This document shows, piece after piece, positions 52,908-62,529 of a stretch of 64,000 nucleotides of DNA. Source of the DNA: Chryseobacterium aquifrigidense (GTDB taxonomy: Bacteria > Bacteroidota > Bacteroidia > Flavobacteriales > Weeksellaceae); contig NZ_VFPD01000001.1 in assembly GCF_006716485.1 (NCBI RefSeq), positions 773,806 to 837,805 of the forward strand, in the 5' to 3' direction. The position numbers were made by a program, and so were the translations under genes. Position 1 is the stretch's first letter, and each line of letters opens with the position of its first letter. Under the pieces are notes generated by a model. That model did no database searches. It was not told the origin of the DNA and worked only from the letters and a program-made list of their open reading frames with translations.

Positions 52908-55900
52908 ATGAAAAAATCCTATATCAACATAGGAGGCATTGGTCTTACCCTAATGTTAACGGTAGTGTGTACGCATGTCAATGCTCAGACTCAAGTTATC
53001 TCAGGTACGGTCACTGCAGGAAATAAACCTCTTTCCGGGGTGACTGTTTCAGAGAAGAATTCCAATCAAACCACCCTAACCAATTCCAAAGGTGTTTTTA
53101 TGCTCACTTTGAAGATGAGTGATCGTAGTAAAAACAAACAAAAACCGGTTCTTTTGTTTAAACATCCTCAATACAAAGAGAGAGCGATTCCTGTTATTTT
53201 GGATGAGAAGGCTCGTAATACTGGTTCAGCAGGATTAGAACAAATGGTCATTGATATTGACTTGTTGCGTGATGAAGTGGGTGGTGATAGTCATGTTAAG
53301 AATGGTGATTCTGATTCTGATTCTGATACCGTTGCTAATAATAGTACTGATCGTAATGCTGACGACGATACTAAGACCAAAGGAATTGAGGAAGTGGTCA
53401 TCAATGCAGGGTATTATAAAGTAAAAGATAAAGAGAGAACGGGAAGTATTGCCAAGGTATCAGCTAAGGATATTGAGAACCAGCCCGTCACCAATGTGCT
53501 TTCTGCAGCGCAGGGACGCATGGCAGGGGTTAGCATTACACAGAACTCAGGGGTTCCCGGAGGTGGTTTTGATATTCAGATCCGGGGTAAGAACAGCCTG
53601 CGAAAGGAAGGAAATGAGCCACTCTATATTGTTGACGGGGTGCCCTTAAGTGCTGAGACACCTTCTTTATATGCTGTAACGATTCTGCCTTCAGCCTCAA
53701 TTAATCCATTGAATGCAATTAATCCCAATGATATCGAAAGTTTTGAAATATTAAAAGATGCTGATGCAACGGCTATCTACGGTTCGCGGGGAGCCAATGG
53801 GGTTGTAATTGTGACAACCAAAAAAGGTAGGAAAGGCAGAACGGAACTGAAACTGAACACCGCCTATTCTTTAAGCAGAGTAGCCAACCATATGGAGATG
53901 ATGAACACTGAGCAGTATCTCAATATGAGACGTCAAGGCTATGCCAATGATGGAGTGACAACGATTCCTGCTTCTGCATATGATCTTAAAGCATGGGATC
54001 AGAATCAATACACAGACTGGCAGAAAACACTGATCGGAAATACTGCCGATGCTTCGGTTCTACAGCTGTCTCTTAGTGGCGGAGCAGAGAATTCATCATA
54101 CCTTATCAGTTACGGACATCAGGAGCAGAGCACGGTCTTTCCGGCGGATTTCAAGTATAAAACGAATAACCTGACGGGTAATTTTTCCTTCAGATCGCCT
54201 GATAAAAAACTGGAGGCTAACATGAACAATACGTTTTCATTTCAGAAAAATAATGTTCAGAATGATGATATGACCAAAAAAAGTCTTCAATTAAGCCCCA
54301 ATGCTCCGGCCTTATATGATACTAATGGAAATCTGAATTGGGAAAACAATACGTTTACCAATCCCGTCGCTTCCTTTAACAGTCAATATCTGAATTCAAC
54401 AACATTCATCAATAACGGGACAAATATTTCATACCGCCTGTTTCCGTTCCTGTCTCTGAAATTAAATGGAGGGGTGACTTATCAGGATTTTGAAGAAAGA
54501 AGTTTGAAACCTCATACTATGTATAATCCCGCATCCGGATTGACCAGCGCAAATTCTATTTCATCTCTTAACCGTCAGACCGTGTTTTCTTATCTGTTGG
54601 AACCACAGATCAACGCAGATTTTAAATGGAAAGATCACCATTTTGATGTCCTGGTGGGAACAACTTTACAGCAGACTGAAACAAAGCAGGGCTCGATACA
54701 GGGCGTGGGCTTTGAAAGCAATGCACTGATTCAGAATCTGGGGGCTGCCAAGACAAAGACGGTATCGGATCAGTTGGTCAACCAGTACTATTACACCGCT
54801 GCTTTTGCCCGGTTCAATTATCAGTTTAAAGGTAGGTATATTCTGAATCTTACGGGTAGGAGAGACGGATCCAGCAGATTCAGTCCTGAAAATCGTTTCG
54901 GAAATTTCGGTGCTTTGGGTGCCGCATGGATATTCTCAGATGAATCATGGATGAAGAAACTATCATGGCTGAGTTTTGGAAAGCTTAGGGGAAGCATCGG
55001 AACAACAGGGAATGATAAAATCGGAGATTACCAATACTTGAACACGTATTCGGTAACAACCAATATCTATAACGGCATTACAGGATTGTCTCCCTCAAGG
55101 TTGTACAATCGTGATTTTAGCTGGGAAAAGACGACTAAAAAAGAGATCGCTCTTGAATTGGGGTTTCTGAAAAACAGAGTCAATCTGTCAACCGCTTACT
55201 ACAGCAATACCTCCTCCAATCAATTGGTGGGTATTCCGCTACCGGCAACAACGGGATTTCCAACTATTCAGTCGAATCTTCCTGCAAAAGTCAGAAATAC
55301 CGGATGGGAATTTGATCTCTCAGCACAGATACTTAGAGCAGGGGAACTGCGACTGGAATCATCCTTTAACCTGTCCATACCCCGAAATACCTTGTTAGAA
55401 TTTCCGAATCTTGAAGGTTCAACCTATGCTAACCAATACGTCATCGGATATCCCATGACCCTGGTTAAAGTATATCAGTTTGAAGGGGTCAACCCTCAGA
55501 CAGGGCTCTATAGTTTTACCGACTTTAATGGTGACGGAAAGATCAGTTCACCCGATGATAATAAAGTGGTAGAGAAAATTGGTGTCGAGTTTTTCGGAGG
55601 ATGGACCGCTACTATGAAATATAAAAGGTGGTCAGCATCATTTCTTTTCCAGTTTGTCAAACAAAGAAACTGGAACTACAATAAAAGTATGCTGATTCCG
55701 GGAATGATGAGCAATCAGCCTGTGGAAGTATTAAACGCATGGTCGCCCTCAAATACGGGAGGAACATATATGCAGTACAGTGCTGGTACAGATGCACAGA
55801 AAAATGCTTTGCATTCTTATTTCCAGAATTCGACGGCAGCGATAAGCGATGCATCTTTTATACGTCTCAAAAATATACAGATCAATTACAGTATTCCTGT

Positions 55901-56054
55901 TCAGAAGATGGGAATCAAGGAAGCAATGATTTATGTGCAGGGACAGAATCTTCTTACTCTGACCAACTATTTTGGGATTGATCCTGAGTTTACCGTGTTA
56001 GGATATCTTCCTCCGCTGAAGACCTACTCATTAGGATTTCAACTCACTTTTTAA
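52908..56054 (+). CDS. SusC/RagA-family TonB-dependent outer membrane transporter
   Basis: Seen: 1048 residues. The signal peptide ends in HVNAQ. A carboxypeptidase-regulatory-like domain (about 29-115, VISGTVTAGNKPLSGVTVSEK) and an Asp/Ser-rich linker (GDSDSDSDTV) follow. The plug has GIEEVVINAGYYKVKDKERTGS and ATAIYGSRGANGVVIVTTKKG; the rest is a beta-barrel ending in LGFQLTF with a C-terminal Phe. Known: SusC proteins import oligosaccharides or peptides with a SusD lid and TonB energy. Here the partners are a SusD gene 18 bases on and a secreted S9 peptidase gene, favouring a peptide substrate (inference). Confidence 0.93.
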   Translation: MKKSYINIGGIGLTLMLTVVCTHVNAQTQVISGTVTAGNKPLSGVTVSEKNSNQTTLTNSKGVFMLTLKMSDRSKNKQKPVLLFKHPQYKERAIPVILDEKARNTGSAGLEQMVIDIDLLRDEVGGDSHVKNGDSDSDSDTVANNSTDRNADDDTKTKGIEEVVINAGYYKVKDKERTGSIAKVSAKDIENQPVTNVLSAAQGRMAGVSITQNSGVPGGGFDIQIRGKNSLRKEGNEPLYIVDGVPLSAETPSLYAVTILPSASINPLNAINPNDIESFEILKDADATAIYGSRGANGVVIVTTKKGRKGRTELKLNTAYSLSRVANHMEMMNTEQYLNMRRQGYANDGVTTIPASAYDLKAWDQNQYTDWQKTLIGNTADASVLQLSLSGGAENSSYLISYGHQEQSTVFPADFKYKTNNLTGNFSFRSPDKKLEANMNNTFSFQKNNVQNDDMTKKSLQLSPNAPALYDTNGNLNWENNTFTNPVASFNSQYLNSTTFINNGTNISYRLFPFLSLKLNGGVTYQDFEERSLKPHTMYNPASGLTSANSISSLNRQTVFSYLLEPQINADFKWKDHHFDVLVGTTLQQTETKQGSIQGVGFESNALIQNLGAAKTKTVSDQLVNQYYYTAAFARFNYQFKGRYILNLTGRRDGSSRFSPENRFGNFGALGAAWIFSDESWMKKLSWLSFGKLRGSIGTTGNDKIGDYQYLNTYSVTTNIYNGITGLSPSRLYNRDFSWEKTTKKEIALELGFLKNRVNLSTAYYSNTSSNQLVGIPLPATTGFPTIQSNLPAKVRNTGWEFDLSAQILRAGELRLESSFNLSIPRNTLLEFPNLEGSTYANQYVIGYPMTLVKVYQFEGVNPQTGLYSFTDFNGDGKISSPDDNKVVEKIGVEFFGGWTATMKYKRWSASFLFQFVKQRNWNYNKSMLIPGMMSNQPVEVLNAWSPSNTGGTYMQYSAGTDAQKNALHSYFQNSTAAISDASFIRLKNIQINYSIPVQKMGIKEAMIYVQGQNLLTLTNYFGIDPEFTVLGYLPPLKTYSLGFQLTF

Positions 56055-56072
56055 CCTCTATGTTCTATTACA

Positions 56073-57455
56073 ATGAAAACATTATTAAAACCATATATGA
56101 TCATAATTGCTGTTTCTGCAGCATTGACCTCTGTTTCCTGTGAACAGTGGATAGAAACAGATTTTCCTTCCAATCAATTACCCACAGAACTGGTATTTGA
56201 AGATGAACAGACCGCCGAGGCAGCTTTAGCCGGGCTTTATGCTAACTTATGGAATAATTCTCTGATCTCCGGAGGATCAGACGGTATGGGGCTCCTGTTG
56301 GGACTCTATACCGATGATACTGCTTCGGTATCTGCACCGGGAAGTAACAGCATTATTGATTTGTACTACAATCAGCAAATATCAAGCAACCTGATTGTAT
56401 CCAATGTGTGGACAAATGCTTATCAGCATATCTATGCAGCAAACAGCATCATCGAAGGGGTACGGAATTCCAAGACCCTTTCTCAAAGCGCCAGAAACCG
56501 TATTACCGGAGAGGCTCTCCTTATCCGATCTTTACTGTATTTCTTTTTACAGCAGATCTATGGGGATATACCCTACACCGACACGACAGATTATCAGATC
56601 AACAGCAAACTTTCCAAACTTTCAGCAGATGATCTGTTAAGCCGTATAGATGCTGATCTGGAGCAGGCAGTAAATCTTTTACCCTCTGTATACCGGAATG
56701 CTGAACGTATTTATGTGAATAAGAATGTCGCAAATCTTCTTTGGGCAAAATTGAAAATGCTCCGTAAACAATGGACTGAGGCTGAAAATCTTTTGAAATT
56801 GGTATTGCAGTCATCGGATTATACTTTTCAAAATGATATCACCAAAGTCTTTCAGAAAACAGGTACGCACATCATCTGGCAACTGAAACCCAAAAACAGC
56901 GGCGATGCTACAAAGGAAGCAGCTCTTTATAACTTCTCAGGAATTCCGACAACCTATATGCTCAATGTAGATCTGGTAAATAGCTTTTCGGCAAATGACT
57001 TGCGCAAGCAGAATTACATTGCTGCGGTGACCTCTCAAGGACAAACAAATTACAGGTCGGTAAAATATAAAAACCTTGCCGGAGCCAACACTTCAGAAGA
57101 CTCCGTGATTTTCAGGTTGGAGGAAGTTTACCTTCTGTATGCCGAGGTTCTCATTCAACAAAATAAAGTTGCTGAAGCGATTCCTTTTATCAATAAGACC
57201 CGGCAAAGAGCTGGCTTGTCCGCCCTTTCAACGGGAATGAATGCCGCTTCTGCAAAGGAAGAACTAAAACAGGAGAAAAGAAAAGAGTTTTTCTCTGAAC
57301 ATGGAACCCGTTTTTTTGATTTAAAAAGATGGGGGCAATTGGATCAGCTGACGTCGGTAAAAACAAACTGGAAACCTTACCATGGTCAATGGCCGCTGCC
57401 TCAGAAAGAACTCCTTTTGAATCCTAATCTGAATCCTCAAAATGAAGGATATTAA
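56073..57455 (+). CDS. RagB/SusD-family surface lipoprotein
   Basis: Seen: 460 residues. The lipoprotein signal ends near SVSCEQWIETDFP, with Cys-24 in the lipobox. TPR-like helical RagB/SusD blocks follow: TAEAALAGLYANLWN, GEALLIRSLLYFFLQQIYGDIPY, and the C-terminal EEVYLLYAEVLIQQNK and LKQEKRKEFFSEHGTRFFDLKRWG. Known: SusD lids capture substrate at the cell surface and hand it to the paired SusC. Length is slightly short for the family but all blocks are present. The last residues (PNLNPQNEGY) are typical. Confidence 0.93.
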   Translation: MKTLLKPYMIIIAVSAALTSVSCEQWIETDFPSNQLPTELVFEDEQTAEAALAGLYANLWNNSLISGGSDGMGLLLGLYTDDTASVSAPGSNSIIDLYYNQQISSNLIVSNVWTNAYQHIYAANSIIEGVRNSKTLSQSARNRITGEALLIRSLLYFFLQQIYGDIPYTDTTDYQINSKLSKLSADDLLSRIDADLEQAVNLLPSVYRNAERIYVNKNVANLLWAKLKMLRKQWTEAENLLKLVLQSSDYTFQNDITKVFQKTGTHIIWQLKPKNSGDATKEAALYNFSGIPTTYMLNVDLVNSFSANDLRKQNYIAAVTSQGQTNYRSVKYKNLAGANTSEDSVIFRLEEVYLLYAEVLIQQNKVAEAIPFINKTRQRAGLSALSTGMNAASAKEELKQEKRKEFFSEHGTRFFDLKRWGQLDQLTSVKTNWKPYHGQWPLPQKELLLNPNLNPQNEGY

Positions 57456-57503
57456 AGAAAGGAGTATTGATGAAATGATTAAAATTAAACAAGAAGTAAT
57501 ACA

Positions 57504-59984
57504 ATGAAAATATTGAATAGGCTTATAGAACTGCTCATCATTATTGTGATGGCGTTGTTACAAAAGATTCCCGCACAAAGTAATATTGAGAAATTAGAGA
57601 AAATAGTTCAGCAATCTGAAGAAATTCGTTTATTGCAAGTATCCAGAGACGGACGGTGGATGATGTGGCAGGGAGTATACGAATCAGAACCTTCGGAAAT
57701 GAAGATTATCGATACAAAACATCCTGAAAAGATGATGAAGTTTAATGCTAAAAATATGCTGTTTATCCATGATCATAATCTGCTGATCCAAAAGGGAAAT
57801 GCAGTAGAGTTTAAAGACCTGGAAAAAGGAATAACAAAAGAGTTTCAAAACGTACAGGCATTCGGATCCATTGAATCAAATGATCTTTTTTGGATCCATT
57901 ATGATGCAAAAAAGGCTAACGCGGTTGATGTGTACAGTAAAGATTTGAAAGTGATTTACAAAATGTCTGAAGTTGACCGGGTTAAGCCGTTAGATCAGAA
58001 TTTAGCATTCTACACGAGTACTAATGAATTGAAGGAAATTTCAATTTTCAGCAGTGTTCAAAAAAAATCAGAAAAAATATACAGCGGAAAAAGTGAGGTG
58101 TATTCACTGGCGGAATCTAGAATGGCTGCAGGCGGATGGTTGATGACTATAATGGAAAAGCAACGTTTGAAAGCTATCTACGTGGATAAAAATCATCATT
58201 CGAAAGAACTGGTAGTGAATGGTCAAAAGTACTTTGATGTAATTAGTAATAAACCTTCGGCTAATGAAGATGGATTGTTTTTGATTGTAGGGAACTACGA
58301 AAAAATGACCAATGATGGACTCGATATTTGGTATGGCAATGAATATAATCTTACAGGACACTTTCGTAAGGTTTATGAACCTCATCGTGTGATCTGGTTT
58401 CCTGAAGAAAATAAAATTCAGCAAATAGACAGTCGGTTTATCGATGGTATTGCTGCAGGAAAATCGGGGATGTACCTGTCGATCGAAAAGAATCCTGATC
58501 AGGTCGATTACAGGGATACTGAAATCAGTCCTGTCTCTGAAAAGACCTTTTTATATGATGCGAAAACCGGATCAGATATTTATGTTGACGAAATTCTTAA
58601 ATATACAATGGTTGATCCTTTGGGCAAAATATTGCTGTATAAAAAAGGGGGTCAATGGATAAGCTACGAAATAGCTACAGGGAAAAAAACAGCTCTTTCT
58701 ATTGGAATTGATGCTTCTCCGTATTTCGCAGGCGAATCAGTATTATGGACTTTAAACAACGAATTGTGGTCTCAGGACATGAAGAGCTCAAAGTTGCACA
58801 AGCTAAAGACTTTTGAGGGGAAACTGGAAGTCCTGAACGCAAGGAAGGATCCTGTCTTTAATGATAAAAATATTTCAGGGTTTGTTGTCGATTTACATCA
58901 GGAACTGCTGTTAAAAGTTATTGCTGAAGATGATGTAAAACATTCGGTTATCAGTTGGAAAAATGGAGTTGTCAAAACGGTTATCAATCAGACGAATGAT
59001 AAAATTAGTTCCCTGTCCGGGAATAATACCTCCAAATCATACTATTGGATTACCGAAAATTACAATAAAAATCCAGTGATCATGAAGAAAGGGTATGCAA
59101 AAAAGCGAATGGAGCAATTGTATGAATCAAAACAGCCGGATACTACGGTAAAAATTGGGATGAAGCGATTACAGTACAAAGGACCTAATAATGAAGACTT
59201 AACGGCATTGTTATATCTACCACCGAACATAAAGAAGAATGAAAAACTGCCTGTAGTAGTATATATCTATGAACTTCAGAGAAAGTATCACAATGATTAT
59301 TTGTTGCCCACTTTCAAAAATCAGGATGGATTCAGCATTCGGCTATTGCTGGAAGCAGGTTTTATGGTGATGTTGCCGGATATTACAAAAGGATCTGAAG
59401 GTCCGGGAATTTCAGCGCTCTATTGTGTGAATCAGGCAATGGATCAGCTTTCGAAAATTGAGGAGGCTGACATGGCTAAAGTAGGACTGATGGGAAGGTC
59501 ATTTGGAGGATACGAAACCAATTTTATTGCAACGCAATCGAACCGATTTGCAGCTTATGTTTCAGGAACTGGTTTTTCAGATCCAACGCATTCGGCATTT
59601 GCGTTTAATTATGGAACTTATGGACCTGATTACGCCCGTATTGAGTCTGGGCAGTATCAATTGGGGGATTTTGTGGCAAATAAGGAGAAGTATATTAAAA
59701 ACAGCCCCTTATTTTATATGGAGCAGGTTAAAGCTCCGATGTTGTTGTGGTCGGGTTTAAAGGATAAGAACGTCAGTCCCGAAGGAAATAAATCAACATT
59801 CAGTGCTCTTAGGAAATATAGAAAACAGGTCATCGCATTGTTGTACACAAACGAAAATCACGGTATTATAGATGCCGGACTTCAGAAAGATCTTACAACG
59901 AGAATAATAGAGTGGTGGGAGTATTTTTTAAAGGAAAAAAGAAATGTTCCGTGGATATTGAAACAAACGAAGGATGCTGTTTAG
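57504..59984 (+). CDS. Secreted S9-family (prolyl oligopeptidase-type) serine peptidase
   Basis: Seen: 826 residues with a hydrophobic N-terminal export signal (LIELLIIIVMALLQKIPAQ). A beta-propeller-like region follows (about 30-540), then an alpha/beta-hydrolase domain with nucleophile GLMGRSFGGYETN (Ser near 668), an acid region LLWSGLKDKNVSP and the catalytic His in NENHGIID. Known: S9 enzymes cleave short peptides, often after proline or in dipeptides. Its place after SusC/SusD suggests that it trims peptides before or after import; it could instead process the DUF6520-type peptide encoded nearby (inference). All catalytic residues are present. Confidence 0.9.
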   Translation: MKILNRLIELLIIIVMALLQKIPAQSNIEKLEKIVQQSEEIRLLQVSRDGRWMMWQGVYESEPSEMKIIDTKHPEKMMKFNAKNMLFIHDHNLLIQKGNAVEFKDLEKGITKEFQNVQAFGSIESNDLFWIHYDAKKANAVDVYSKDLKVIYKMSEVDRVKPLDQNLAFYTSTNELKEISIFSSVQKKSEKIYSGKSEVYSLAESRMAAGGWLMTIMEKQRLKAIYVDKNHHSKELVVNGQKYFDVISNKPSANEDGLFLIVGNYEKMTNDGLDIWYGNEYNLTGHFRKVYEPHRVIWFPEENKIQQIDSRFIDGIAAGKSGMYLSIEKNPDQVDYRDTEISPVSEKTFLYDAKTGSDIYVDEILKYTMVDPLGKILLYKKGGQWISYEIATGKKTALSIGIDASPYFAGESVLWTLNNELWSQDMKSSKLHKLKTFEGKLEVLNARKDPVFNDKNISGFVVDLHQELLLKVIAEDDVKHSVISWKNGVVKTVINQTNDKISSLSGNNTSKSYYWITENYNKNPVIMKKGYAKKRMEQLYESKQPDTTVKIGMKRLQYKGPNNEDLTALLYLPPNIKKNEKLPVVVYIYELQRKYHNDYLLPTFKNQDGFSIRLLLEAGFMVMLPDITKGSEGPGISALYCVNQAMDQLSKIEEADMAKVGLMGRSFGGYETNFIATQSNRFAAYVSGTGFSDPTHSAFAFNYGTYGPDYARIESGQYQLGDFVANKEKYIKNSPLFYMEQVKAPMLLWSGLKDKNVSPEGNKSTFSALRKYRKQVIALLYTNENHGIIDAGLQKDLTTRIIEWWEYFLKEKRNVPWILKQTKDAV

Positions 59985-59991
59985 CATCCTT
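59970..59991. terminator. Terminator hairpin between convergent S9 and DUF6520 genes
   Basis: Seen: AAGGATGCT-GTTT-AGCATCCTT, a perfect 9-bp stem overlapping the S9 stop codon (59982-59984), followed by CTTTGG. The next gene runs in the opposite direction, so it may end transcripts from both sides. Confidence 0.7.
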
Positions 59992-60012
59992 CTTTGGTTA
60001 ATTATTTGATGG

Positions 60013-60285
60013 TTAAGGTACTTTGAACAATACATTGACACAACCTTGATCAAAGAGATTGTGCTGTCCCGAAGAGTCTGTATAAGTACAGATTTCATCG
60101 TTAAATTCTGTGCTGCAAGAATTAGTGGTTTCGACACATTCTTCTCCTACCGGAGCCATTGGATCATAACGGAATCCGTTTTGAATTGCACTTTCTGTTT
60201 TGTCTGACGCTGTTGAAGCGTACGCACTTCCGATTCCTAAAGCGAAAATAGCTAAAGGGAGTGCGATTTTTCTCATTTTTTTCAT
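60013..60285 (-). CDS. DUF6520-type secreted cysteine-containing peptide
   Basis: Seen: 90 residues with a signal peptide (KIALPLAIFALGIGSAYAS). The mature part of about 65 residues holds four cysteines in EECVETTNSCSTEFNDEICT and DQGCVN, and ends VLFKVP. A second start at 60276 is possible (MRK). Known: DUF6520 proteins are small flavobacterial exported peptides with conserved Cys; function unknown. Four Cys could form two disulphides, and a MauE/DoxX-like membrane redox protein is encoded just upstream in the same operon, 33 bases away. Export and redox handling together are inference. Confidence 0.75.
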   Translation of the reverse strand: MKKMRKIALPLAIFALGIGSAYASTASDKTESAIQNGFRYDPMAPVGEECVETTNSCSTEFNDEICTYTDSSGQHNLFDQGCVNVLFKVP

Positions 60286-60318
60286 GATGTAAAATTTGTT
60301 TTGGTGCCTACTCTTGGA

Positions 60319-61821
60319 TCAGGTTTTCGGCTTCCCCTGAATGAAATGTTGAGTAATGTTTTGCGCTAAACGATATCTGATCAATTCATTTCCGATAATT
60401 GTAAATAGGGTATTATTACTGACCATCAGCCCCGTCATCGACGACTCAGAGATTTTCGGCAGGTAAAAACTACCCAGGTATTTTTGCTCGCTGATTGCAT
60501 ACAGATCAATGCTAAAAGATTTTTTCCATTGCTTTTTATCTTCGGATTTTCCCATACGCGGTGATTCGATAAAAAGAACACCCTTATATATAAATGCATT
60601 TTTGTTAACAATTGTTGAAGGATTTGTCATTTTCTTAGTTCCGTCTGGTAGGTGGGTGACCTCAATCTTTGGAATCTGGAGATTGTCAATGGTATGATAA
60701 GTATAGCTGTGATCAAGGTTCTGGTCTGCGACGACAAACTGATTCCTGTAGTTGTAGACATACACCAACTTTTGCGCACTCTCATCAAATAACAATTTAC
60801 CATCGGTATCAAAGATTCCGTCATTGATTTTCTCCAAAAGATTTGGCTTCAGCACTGCTGAAGGGTAAAAGCCTGTTGATAGCAACCCTAAAGCCTGAAT
60901 ATCTTCTTTTTTAGAATAACCCGTCATTGCAAAATGATCTTCTCTCATCGGTTGAAGTTGCAAAAAATAGCTTTGATGAAAACTGATGGTATGCATCTTT
61001 TCTTTTCCCACAATCCCCTGATAAATAACGGGTACTGTTCCATCGAAAAAATAGAAATCCGGGTAGTTAACTTTTATCCGAGGACTCTTAAATTCAAAGT
61101 TAAATTGATCGGGAGTAACGGGATGCTGTTTTAAATAGTTGAGTTTCGGATCAACACTGTAGTATACAAACGGTGTTTTATTATTCCCCAGATAAATTGA
61201 ATCTCCGCTGGAACCCGCAAAATAATACGAATCAAGTTCAAGGTTATACTTTTTTTCCAAGTCGAAAGGATGTTTCAGCAATCGGCGGGTAAAATTGTTT
61301 TCTTTAATCAGCATATATTCGGATCTCTGATAGAGTAGTACCAATGAAATTCCACATACAACTGAAATTAGAGATAGTAGGATCACAGGTCTCATAATGC
61401 GGTGGCCCGAGATCTTTATTTTTAAAATAAGCACAGTGCCTGCGATAATCACACAGGTGATGTTGAACAACAGATGGGTATTCCAGTCCATCTTCTCCAG
61501 AATACCACCACATGAACAAGGAACAAACTCACTGTAATGTAAAATAATATAAATGTAAAAGGTAAATAAGATCATTAAGGTAAATGAAGCATATAAGCCC
61601 AAAATTCTTGAGCGTTCAAAAATAAGAAGTCCGCAGACAATAAGTTCAACGGCTAAAATTCCGTACGATACCAAACCTGAAATAATATTCAATAAAGGCG
61701 ATTGGGTAATCTGAACCTGAAACGTTTCAAAGTCCATGATCTTGCTGATGGCAGCATAGCAAAATAAAAGGATGAAAAAGAAACATACCACAGTATACAA
61801 ACGTTCAATAAATTGTTTCAT
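60319..61821 (-). CDS. MauE/DoxX-like membrane redox protein with large C-terminal domain
   Basis: Seen: 500 residues. About five membrane segments lie in the first 170 residues, with the Cys motif VPCSCGGILEKM (C-x-C) near residue 103-106 typical of MauE-like proteins. About 330 residues of mostly beta sequence follow (SSGDSIYLGNNKTPFVYY; GKLLFDESAQKLVYVYNYRNQF), perhaps a propeller. Known: MauE/DoxX proteins support disulphide chemistry in the periplasm. The C-terminal part is not standard for MauE and looks like a substrate-reading domain (inference). The operon also carries a lipoprotein, a 57-residue peptide and a DUF6520 peptide. Confidence 0.7.
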   Translation of the reverse strand: MKQFIERLYTVVCFFFILLFCYAAISKIMDFETFQVQITQSPLLNIISGLVSYGILAVELIVCGLLIFERSRILGLYASFTLMILFTFYIYIILHYSEFVPCSCGGILEKMDWNTHLLFNITCVIIAGTVLILKIKISGHRIMRPVILLSLISVVCGISLVLLYQRSEYMLIKENNFTRRLLKHPFDLEKKYNLELDSYYFAGSSGDSIYLGNNKTPFVYYSVDPKLNYLKQHPVTPDQFNFEFKSPRIKVNYPDFYFFDGTVPVIYQGIVGKEKMHTISFHQSYFLQLQPMREDHFAMTGYSKKEDIQALGLLSTGFYPSAVLKPNLLEKINDGIFDTDGKLLFDESAQKLVYVYNYRNQFVVADQNLDHSYTYHTIDNLQIPKIEVTHLPDGTKKMTNPSTIVNKNAFIYKGVLFIESPRMGKSEDKKQWKKSFSIDLYAISEQKYLGSFYLPKISESSMTGLMVSNNTLFTIIGNELIRYRLAQNITQHFIQGKPKT

Positions 61822-61842
61822 AGTATTAGTTTTTTGTTCAGT

Positions 61843-62016
61843 TTAGCAGGCTATCAGTAATTTCCAGAGAACCTTTCTGCCACAGTAAGGTGGCATTTCA
61901 GCACCCTCCATGAGAGCGATGGTCGTTTTAAAACTCCCCACACTCTCCCAAATACCACTGGTCGGACATGGTGACCCTGTGGCAATTGATAAAGAAGTGT
62001 GAGGATTAGTCATCAT
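61843..62016 (-). CDS. 57-residue peptide of unknown function
   Basis: Seen: an ATG at 62016 (another one codon later) opens a 57-codon frame ending TAA at 61843-61845. The product starts MMTNPHTSLSIATGSPCPTS, continues with GIWESVGSFKTTIALMEG and AEMPPYCGRKVLWKLLIAC. It has three Cys, an aromatic/Gly pattern suggesting a small beta fold, and no signal peptide. It begins three bases after the stop of the lipoprotein gene and ends 21 bases before the MauE-like gene, so it fills the gap with operon-like spacing. I do not recognise the family. The spacing and composition argue that it is a real gene. Confidence 0.6.
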   Translation of the reverse strand: MMTNPHTSLSIATGSPCPTSGIWESVGSFKTTIALMEGAEMPPYCGRKVLWKLLIAC

Positions 62017-62019
62017 TCT

Positions 62020-62256
62020 TTATTTTGTTGAACTTTGCCGCCAGTCGTCTCCGTCACGAACCGGAGGATCTTTTACAATGACTATTTCAGATCCTGACTT
62101 CGTAGAATCTTTGGCGGAGTTCTGTTCCTTTTCCTGTTTGACAAGTGATCTGTCCAACTGTAATTCGGTCTGCTCAAGATTAAGGTTACGATCAGTGCAT
62201 TGATGTATAACCAATGCGCAAAATATTGCGCTGATAAGTAAGATTAGTTTTTTCAT
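62020..62256 (-). CDS. Small lipoprotein, unknown function
   Basis: Seen: 78 residues. The lipobox is near LVIHQCTDR (lipidated Cys-20) after a typical signal (MKKLILLISAIFCA). The mature part is hydrophilic, with Lys/Glu/Ser repeats and the ending DPPVRDGDDWRQSSTK. It is the first gene of the leftward operon, followed closely by the 57-residue peptide, the MauE-like protein and the DUF6520 peptide. No enzymatic motif; it may be a cell-surface or periplasmic accessory of the same pathway (inference). Confidence 0.7.
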   Translation of the reverse strand: MKKLILLISAIFCALVIHQCTDRNLNLEQTELQLDRSLVKQEKEQNSAKDSTKSGSEIVIVKDPPVRDGDDWRQSSTK

Positions 62257-62278
62257 TTTTTAATTTTTTTGAGACTTG

Positions 62279-62301
62279 ATCCGGCCGGATTCAATTGAAT
62301 T
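62279..62301. promoter_or_regulatory. Two adjacent palindromes upstream of the lipoprotein operon
   Basis: Seen: ATCCGGCCGGAT (62279-62290) is a perfect 12-bp palindrome and ATTCAATTGAAT (62290-62301 region) a second one, both within 50 bases of the leftward start codon at 62256. They may be operators; sequence alone does not show for which protein. Confidence 0.35.
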
Positions 62302-62354
62302 GTTGAACCAAAATTAGCTGCTTTAGCAATCTGCAAACAGTCTTTGAAGGTGCG

Positions 62355-62392
62355 ATTTTAAAATTGAGACGTCTCAATTTTAAAATAGAGAC
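62355..62392. promoter_or_regulatory. Perfect 32-bp palindrome with a third half-site
   Basis: Seen: left arm ATTTTAAAATTGAGAC (62355-62370) and right arm GTCTCAATTTTAAAAT (62371-62386) are exact reverse complements with no spacer. A further copy TTTTAAAATAGAGAC (62378-62392) overlaps the right arm and differs from the left arm by one base. It lies in the 273-bp space between the leftward lipoprotein operon and the rightward TPR regulator gene. The likely role is binding of a dimeric regulator, most simply the TPR/HTH protein itself (inference). Confidence 0.65.
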
Positions 62393-62529
62393 ATGAAGAA
62401 AATGCAGTAATAGTCCTACTGGAGACAGTTATTTGATTCTGGCTCTTTCGTTTTCTGTAATTCTTTGAAATTGGAATTATTACATCTTAAAATGTTTACT
62501 TTTGAAAGGTGTGGTTAATATAAAGAGCT

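Noticed and set aside
53290..53340. Asp/Ser repeat in the SusC N-terminal linker as a phase-variable tract
   Set aside because: The codons are GATTCT repeats only three or so units long, in frame; a flexible linker is a sufficient explanation.
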